From NCBI GenBank assembly GCA_019359245.1, contig JAHHHR010000052.1, forward strand, positions 1-54,851: a stretch of DNA of 54,851 bases, in the 5' to 3' direction. The notes under the pieces were generated by a model. It searched no databases, was not told the DNA's origin, and worked only from the letters and a program-made list of their open reading frames with translations. Numbering within the stretch: position 1 is the stretch's first letter; the number at the start of each line of letters is the position of its first letter. Positions 50,255 through 54,851 of the stretch are shown here, in pieces. Made by a program: the position numbers and the translations under genes. Source of the DNA: Nostoc desertorum CM1-VF14 (GTDB lineage: Bacteria > Cyanobacteriota > Cyanobacteriia > Cyanobacteriales > Nostocaceae).

Positions 50255-50593
50255 CTAAAGAAGCTTATTAACAGCTTCGCTAAACTGCTCGTAAGGTGAA
50301 ACTCCTACGATAGTTTCTGCTAAATTACCATCTTTAAAAATTAAAACTGCTGGAATACTGCGGAGACTAAATTTTTTGAAAATTGGCTTGTTTTTGTCAA
50401 CATCTACCTTAACAACTTTGGCACGACCTTTGTATTCCTGGGCAAGTTGCTCCATTAACGGACTAACCAGGCGACAGGGGCCACACCAAGTAGCAGTAAA
50501 ATCAACAACTACTACTTTTTCTTCACTTCCATTTAAAACAACATCAAATTCGCTTTCTTCAACGTAAGCAACTATGTCAGTATCTGTAGACAT
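50255..50593 (-). CDS. trxA: Thioredoxin
   Basis: A 112-residue thioredoxin with active site TATWCGPCRLVSPL (Cys-Gly-Pro-Cys), VDVDKNKPIFKKFSLRSIPA including the cis-Pro, and IFKDGNLAETIVG. It reduces disulfides of target enzymes in the cytosol, with electrons from ferredoxin- or NADPH-thioredoxin reductase. Which Trx isoform (m, x, y or a divergent one) it is cannot be settled from reading alone. It is monocistronic. Confidence 0.95.
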   Translation of the reverse strand: MSTDTDIVAYVEESEFDVVLNGSEEKVVVVDFTATWCGPCRLVSPLMEQLAQEYKGRAKVVKVDVDKNKPIFKKFSLRSIPAVLIFKDGNLAETIVGVSPYEQFSEAVNKLL

Positions 50594-50795
50594 TTTTTAA
50601 TCCCTTAGTATCAAACTAAAATTTCAGTAAAAAGCTAACTATATAAACTATACTCCCTTCTGCCTGTCAGATTCACCAGTCGTCTACATTGGTAAACCTC
50701 CGCATAAAAAAGCGGGACTAGCGCAAGGTGGGGTTAAATCGCCACTTTAAAGTATCCCTCTTGCTCCCTTGCCTCTTCTTCAAGTCATAAAGTCG

Positions 50796-51107
50796 TCAAG
50801 AGTCATTCTCTTGAGCAAATAGTTCTAACAACCCAATTGTGCCTACGAAAAAAGTATAAGTAGCATATTTTATTGGTATCTTTTGTTTTGACGGTGCATA
50901 AAAAGCTGCTATAATGCTTTCGATAAAATGGCTAGTCATAGCAAAACGCTCAATCCAAAAAATTGGATTGAGGCTGCTTGGTAGATTAGTATTAGTTATT
51001 ACAGCATAAATATTCCACAATTCCAATCCAATTGCGCTTGTTATAAGCACTATAGATATAATTTTTATAAAGGCGAAAATGTCTTTTTTTATAAACTTTA
51101 AGTTCAT
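50796..51107 (-). CDS. Small membrane protein, unknown function
   Basis: A 103-residue protein with about three hydrophobic segments: IKIISIVLITSAIGLELWNI, a weaker middle one around SHFIESIIAAFYA, and YATYTFFVGTIGLLELFA. The HFIESIIAAFYAP stretch resembles small cyanobacterial membrane proteins annotated only as hypothetical. It is divergent from the 69-residue gene at 51275; a 6-bp inverted repeat (ACTCGT / ACGAGT, 51152-51170) lies between them. Confidence 0.65.
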   Translation of the reverse strand: MNLKFIKKDIFAFIKIISIVLITSAIGLELWNIYAVITNTNLPSSLNPIFWIERFAMTSHFIESIIAAFYAPSKQKIPIKYATYTFFVGTIGLLELFAQENDS

Positions 51108-51274
51108 AACTATTCACGAAAGAATTGTTTATAGTGTATTCAGCCTACCATACTCGTAAACACCACGAGTAATGAAGATTAAATCACAAAATATTTAAAG
51201 AATGGTAAAAATGTGGAATAATACATAATTGTTGAATTCAATTGTATTCCATAAATTGCTAAAAAGGTAAAGCT

Positions 51275-51484
51275 ATGATTGCTCAAAATTACAATTCAAT
51301 TAATGTTAAAAATAACTTGCTTAAACAAATTAAGATTAAAGAGAATCAGCTAAAAATTGCACAAGAATCTAATATGCTCCATGTAGCAGAAGCATTACAA
51401 AACGAATTATTAACGTTACAGTGTCAATTATCAGAGCCGCAAGACGTTGAAGTTCAAGCGTTGATGAGTTTGCTAGATGATTAG
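51275..51484 (+). CDS. Small coiled-coil protein, unknown function
   Basis: A 69-residue protein, almost wholly helical: NNLLKQIKIKENQLKIAQES, then HVAEALQNELLTLQCQLSEP, with an acidic end (EVQALMSLLDD). AAAGGTAAAG upstream (about 51264) serves as a ribosome-binding site. No family recognised. Confidence 0.6.
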   Translation: MIAQNYNSINVKNNLLKQIKIKENQLKIAQESNMLHVAEALQNELLTLQCQLSEPQDVEVQALMSLLDD

Positions 51485-51600
51485 GATCATAAATTTATAT
51501 TGCAAAATTTGTTAAAAAACAAAAAATCTGTCATTAAAAAGCATGGCATACTGATTGTGATGCCTGGAGGTTCTAAGGTCTCATAAAAGCATTATGATTC

Positions 51601-51924
51601 TTATTTAGTTAAGATATTAGGCTTTTGCTGGGTATGTGGTCTTTTTAGCTGCTGGACTAAATCAATCTTAAGAACAGGTTCAATTGAGTGCAATTGCCTT
51701 AGCCTAAGAATTTGAATTTCTCTCTCAATCAAATTTTTTCCTTGTCTGAAAAAAATTTGAGAGTTATATGGAACTAAGTCACGCGATAAATTTTGACCTT
51801 GTGCTCTAGTCAAGCTGCGAACGGGTGGTTCAGCATTGACAGAAGTTTGTATAGCCAGGAAAAAAACTGTTGAAACCACTAAAGGTTTTATTTTTATGCA
51901 TCCGTTGAATATCAGGTTTAACAT
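51601..51924 (-). CDS. Small secreted protein, unknown function
   Basis: From the ATG at 51924 the 107-residue product has a signal peptide (IKPLVVSTVFFLAIQTSVNA) with a clear AxA-type cleavage site before EPPVRSL. The mature part is basic (LTRAQGQNLSRDLVPYNSQI, then GKNLIEREIQILRLRQLHSI). A longer form from 51987 would bury the signal and is rejected. Confidence 0.6.
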   Translation of the reverse strand: MLNLIFNGCIKIKPLVVSTVFFLAIQTSVNAEPPVRSLTRAQGQNLSRDLVPYNSQIFFRQGKNLIEREIQILRLRQLHSIEPVLKIDLVQQLKRPHTQQKPNILTK

Positions 51925-52035
51925 GATCAATACATCTATTCGTGAATAGTATTTCAAACCATTTTGTGTTGATCTGATTATAAGCAAAGTATACTTATTA
52001 GCTTGCTAATTACCTCCCACAAATGGGTGAATTAA

Positions 52036-52254
52036 TCAGCTAAAGTACCTTGTACATAGCTGGAACTGGCTGAATTCATTCAAGGTGCTAAGGAGAAAAT
52101 AGCATACTGGGTTGGATGGGTGCGCTATAGATAGCACAGCACCCTTGGGAATGTGCCAAATTACAGCTTGGGGATAGGGTCGATGCAACTCAGTGATACT
52201 GCTATATTGGATACTTCCGTCTGTAGCAGCCAATACTAAATTATAAAATTGCAT
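52036..52254 (-). CDS. Small hypothetical protein
   Basis: A 72-residue frame beginning MQFYNLVLAATDGSIQYSSI and continuing THELHRPYPQ-like ELHRPYPQAVIWHIPKGAVL. The mix of residues is protein-like rather than repeat-like, and the ATG at 52254 is well placed. No family or motif is known to me. Confidence 0.4.
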   Translation of the reverse strand: MQFYNLVLAATDGSIQYSSITELHRPYPQAVIWHIPKGAVLSIAHPSNPVCYFLLSTLNEFSQFQLCTRYFS

Positions 52255-52457
52255 TTTATACAAGCAGCATTAACCAAATTAACAAAATTATCAACTTGAT
52301 TATCGGCTTAACCATACTTAGCATAGACTTTGCGCTTACTAAGTTTCAAAATGGTTTAATATAATTTACACTACAATATCTCAGTATTTTAACTGTTGCC
52401 TTACCTGTTAATACTTACTTAATATGTAGCACAATATTTCCTATTATCTGAGCCATT

Positions 52458-52751
52458 GTGAAACCTCTTCTACAGACTTACTTAGAACAAGAAATCTGGA
52501 TATTAGTACGAGATAAGTGGTATTTTGCCACAGTTATTGGAGTTTGGGATGATTTATTATGGTTTAAACATAGAACTTACAACAAAGATACAGAAGAGGA
52601 TACTCTCTGGGAAATGGTTGTAAAAATCAGTGAAGTAGTTGCTATTGATAAAGTTAGGTCTGTTATTAGTAGAAAAGCAGATGTGCTTATTTCACGGTTA
52701 CTAGAAACTGAGCAAGGCATCATTGATCATCATCAAGATCATGAACATTAA
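52458..52751 (+). CDS. Conserved small cytoplasmic protein, unknown function
   Basis: A 97-residue protein with a GTG start: LEQEIWILVRDKWYFATVIG, VWDDLLWFKHRTYNKDTEED, LWEMVVKISEVVAIDKVRSV. The first half looks like a small SH3-like beta barrel; the end is His/Asp-rich (IDHHQDHEH). No function can be assigned. Confidence 0.6.
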   Translation: MKPLLQTYLEQEIWILVRDKWYFATVIGVWDDLLWFKHRTYNKDTEEDTLWEMVVKISEVVAIDKVRSVISRKADVLISRLLETEQGIIDHHQDHEH

Positions 52752-52910
52752 TTAGCTAGATAGTAATAATACTTGCTTGTCTCCTCCATGAATGGATAAA
52801 ACTTGAGACAAGCAGTATATATAAATTAGTAGGATGGGAGATTAACGGATCTCATTGCTCTCTTTAGGTTGATTGTCGATAAATACATTACGTTAATCTA
52901 ACCTCAACGT

Positions 52911-52960
52911 TTCTCTTGTAGAGGTGATGCCTACGGCTGGTTACGCCTACACTAAGAGAA
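52911..52960. repeat. Dispersed palindromic repeat element
   Basis: TTCTCTTGTAG and CTACACTAAGAGAA flank GATGCCTACGGCTGGTTACG, forming an imperfect stem of about 11 bp. The core GATGCCTACGGC is shared with the Nostoc-type repeats at 1815 and 54840. The surrounding 293-nt gap otherwise only serves as leader for the ABC ATPase gene. Confidence 0.6.
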
Positions 52961-53044
52961 TAAAACGGAAATCTAATACTATTTTGATAGACTATCTTAA
53001 ATTTGAAATTATAAAAGCTGGTAGCTCAGGGCTGATAACTAACT

Positions 53045-54715
53045 ATGAGTGAAGCCTTATTCTGTATCGAAAATCTGCGAGTTGCCTATCCTGGGCGGAG
53101 TGGAGAAGAAGCAAGCTGGGCGGTTGATGATGTATCTTTCACCTTGCAACCAGGTGAAAGAATGGGATTGGTGGGAGAGTCGGGTTGTGGTAAGTCAACT
53201 ATAGGACGGGCAGTAATGCGTTTACTACCGGCCTCTAGTCGGATTGAGGGGAGGGTAACATTTCAAGGACAATCGGTGTTTGACTTGATGCCTAACCAAT
53301 TGCGGAAATTTCGGGGAGAAACGATCGCGTTAATTTTTCAAGATCCCATGACACGCCTCGATCCACTGATGACGATTGGTAAGCATTGTATCGAAACCCT
53401 TCAGGCGCACTCACCAGAATTATCAAACCGGGAAGCCAAAAAAAAAGCGCTTGCTACCTTGGCAAAGGTGAATATTCCAGCTAGTCGCTGGAATCAATAT
53501 CCTCATGAGTTTAGCGGTGGAATGCGCCAACGGGTAGCGATCGCTTTAGCTTTACTCCTCAACCCCAAGTTAATCGTTGCCGATGAACCCACCACCAGTT
53601 TAGATGTCACCGTCTCTGCACAGATATTGAAAGAATTAACTCGGCTGTGCGGCGAAGAAAACATGGGATTGTTGCTGATTTCTCACGATTTAGCAATGGT
53701 GGCTGAATATTGCGATCGCATCGGCGTTATGTACAACGGTAAGATGGTTGAAATGGGTGCTACAGAAACCGTATTTAGACACCCTCAACATGAATACACG
53801 CGATCGCTCTTAAAAGCAGCTTTACACATTCAAGCAGTAAATGATGATGGAGAATTGATAATTGTCAATGACTCAGAAAAGCAATTACCGATTGTTAACG
53901 ATAAATCCCCAATTTTGAGTGTCACTGAACTTAAGCAACACTACACCATAGAACCTAACTTTATTGAACGACTGTTTAAAACACAAGCCCAGACAATTAA
54001 AGCAGTAGATGGTATCAACCTAGATATTTATCCCGGAGAAATTCTCGGCTTAGTTGGGGAATCAGGTTGTGGTAAAAGTACGCTATCACGGACAATCTTG
54101 CAACTAATTCGTCCCACTAGTGGCAAAGTTGAGTTTTTAGGACAGGATTTAACTACACTGTCGCGTCAAGGAATTCGCTCCTCACGGCGACAAATCCAAA
54201 TGGTTTTTCAAGATCCCCATGCTTGTCTCAATCCAGCGATGACAGTGGGACAAAGTATCGCCGATCCTTTATTTATCCACAATCTAGCCGATCCCGTTAA
54301 GGCAAAAGAACAGGTGTTGTGGATGCTAGAGAAAGTAGGGTTAACACCGCCAAAAGTGTATTATGAGCGTTATCCATCAGATTTGTCTGGTGGACAACAG
54401 CAAAGAGTTGCGATCGCTCGTGCTTTGATTACTCACCCTAAACTTTTGATCTGCGATGAACCAGTGAGTATGTTAGACGCTAGCGTGCAGTCGCAAGTGC
54501 TGGATTTGATGTTGCAATTAAAGGAAGAGTTTGAGTTAACTTATCTGTTCATCACTCACGATCTTTGGTTAGCTCGATTTTTGTGCGATCGTATTGCCGT
54601 AATGAATAGCGGTAAAATTGTCGAACTCGGTCTTACAAAAACTATTTTTGCTAATCCTCAGCACCCTTATACCAAAACCTTACTAGCTGCTGCTCCCTTA
54701 CTAGCACGCGCATAA
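53045..54715 (+). CDS. Peptide-type ABC transporter, two fused ATPase domains
   Basis: A 556-residue cytosolic protein with two complete DppD/DppF-like NBDs. NBD1: Walker A GLVGESGCGKSTIGRAV (about residue 45), signature FSGGMRQRVAIALALLL, Walker B LIVADEPTTSLDVT, ISHDLAMV. NBD2 from about residue 295: Walker A GLVGESGCGKSTLSRTI, signature LSGGQQQRVAIARALI, Walker B LLICDEPVSMLDAS, ITHDLWLA. It would energise a di/oligopeptide, nickel or similar importer (GsiA/YejF arrangement). No permease or binding-protein gene is adjacent in the window. Confidence 0.93.
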   Translation: MSEALFCIENLRVAYPGRSGEEASWAVDDVSFTLQPGERMGLVGESGCGKSTIGRAVMRLLPASSRIEGRVTFQGQSVFDLMPNQLRKFRGETIALIFQDPMTRLDPLMTIGKHCIETLQAHSPELSNREAKKKALATLAKVNIPASRWNQYPHEFSGGMRQRVAIALALLLNPKLIVADEPTTSLDVTVSAQILKELTRLCGEENMGLLLISHDLAMVAEYCDRIGVMYNGKMVEMGATETVFRHPQHEYTRSLLKAALHIQAVNDDGELIIVNDSEKQLPIVNDKSPILSVTELKQHYTIEPNFIERLFKTQAQTIKAVDGINLDIYPGEILGLVGESGCGKSTLSRTILQLIRPTSGKVEFLGQDLTTLSRQGIRSSRRQIQMVFQDPHACLNPAMTVGQSIADPLFIHNLADPVKAKEQVLWMLEKVGLTPPKVYYERYPSDLSGGQQQRVAIARALITHPKLLICDEPVSMLDASVQSQVLDLMLQLKEEFELTYLFITHDLWLARFLCDRIAVMNSGKIVELGLTKTIFANPQHPYTKTLLAAAPLLARA

Positions 54716-54798
54716 CCAAGCAAAGGGGAGCATCCCAGTTTTTTGCAAAGAAGGCGAAAATCAGTCAGGATAGGTAAGATGAGTATATTTACTTACCG

Positions 54799-54851
54799 AT
54801 GACCCCAGAACAAAAGCAAGCTCTTCAAGAACATATTCAGGCGATGCCTAC
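54799..54851 (+). CDS. Start of a gene truncated by the window edge
   Basis: An ATG at 54799 opens MTPEQKQALQEHIQAMPT and runs off the end. The first residues resemble the N-termini of cyanobacterial ISKra4-type transposases or related hypothetical proteins as I remember them. However, the last bases (GCGATGCCTAC) are those of the dispersed palindromic repeat, so the gene may be interrupted there. Confidence 0.35.
   Translation, partial: MTPEQKQALQEHIQAMP

Noticed and set aside
53017..53044. tRNA-like start (GCTGGTAGCTCAG)
   Set aside because: It resembles a tRNA D-stem, but no anticodon stem, T-loop or acceptor complement follows before the ABC ATPase gene starts at 53045.

Overview
The window looks like chromosome from a filamentous, probably heterocyst-forming cyanobacterium of the Nostoc type. 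The evidence is the many GCGATCGC (HIP1) octamers, several arrays of tandem 7-bp repeats (STRRs), chlorophyll genes (chlH, ycf54), a carboxysomal-type beta-carbonic anhydrase, a PII protein, and an XisH/XisI pair. No rRNA, tRNA, CRISPR array or complete insertion sequence was found. All family assignments come from reading the proteins; nothing was searched against a database.

Layout. 1-1 kb: 5' part of a beta-helix protein (minus strand), then 1 kb of decayed DNA. 2-13 kb: mostly housekeeping genes: thiD, a coiled-coil membrane protein, glnB, rdgB, a phosphohexomutase, pdxJ, an NTF2-like protein next to ycf54, a secreted SPOR-like protein, and the minus-strand cluster folD - crtE - DUF212. 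13-20 kb: lipoprotein/Nudix pair, AI-2E transporter, MFS exporter, a decayed DUF1636 gene, phoD behind a clear Pho-box, and an RTX-type calcium-binding protein with a broken partial copy beside it. 20.5-22.5 kb: a NarL-type histidine kinase whose response regulator carries an in-frame TAA. 22.6-24.5 kb: an OLD/RecF-like ATPase followed 8 nt later by a PIN-like nuclease, the best candidate for a little-described two-gene system. 24.5-34.3 kb: mutS with a repeat-derived in-frame insertion, an LpxB-like protein, a broken DUF4258/DUF2283 pair, and chlH. 34.3-39.5 kb: an AT-rich accessory island with a cytosine-5 restriction-modification system, xisH/xisI flanked by shared repeat modules, an antitoxin remnant, a GNAT gene and an Uma2 gene broken by TAA. 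40-54.8 kb: carbonic anhydrase, tenA, a pentapeptide/TPR protein, hicA/hicB, an EgtD-like methyltransferase divergent from a heterodimeric ABC exporter, a DHFR-like reductase, thioredoxin, several small unknowns, a fused double-ATPase of a peptide ABC transporter, and the first codons of another gene.

Two themes run through the window. First, 7-bp tandem repeats sit against or inside genes: one supplies the start codon of rdgB, one ends pdxJ, one abuts the stop of a secreted-protein gene, and one lies inside the mutS reading frame. Second, three genes (response regulator, DUF4258, Uma2) are each interrupted by a single TAA where a Glu or Gln codon would be expected. Together with truncated DUF1636, RTX and antitoxin remnants, this suggests active gene decay, or base errors in the assembly.
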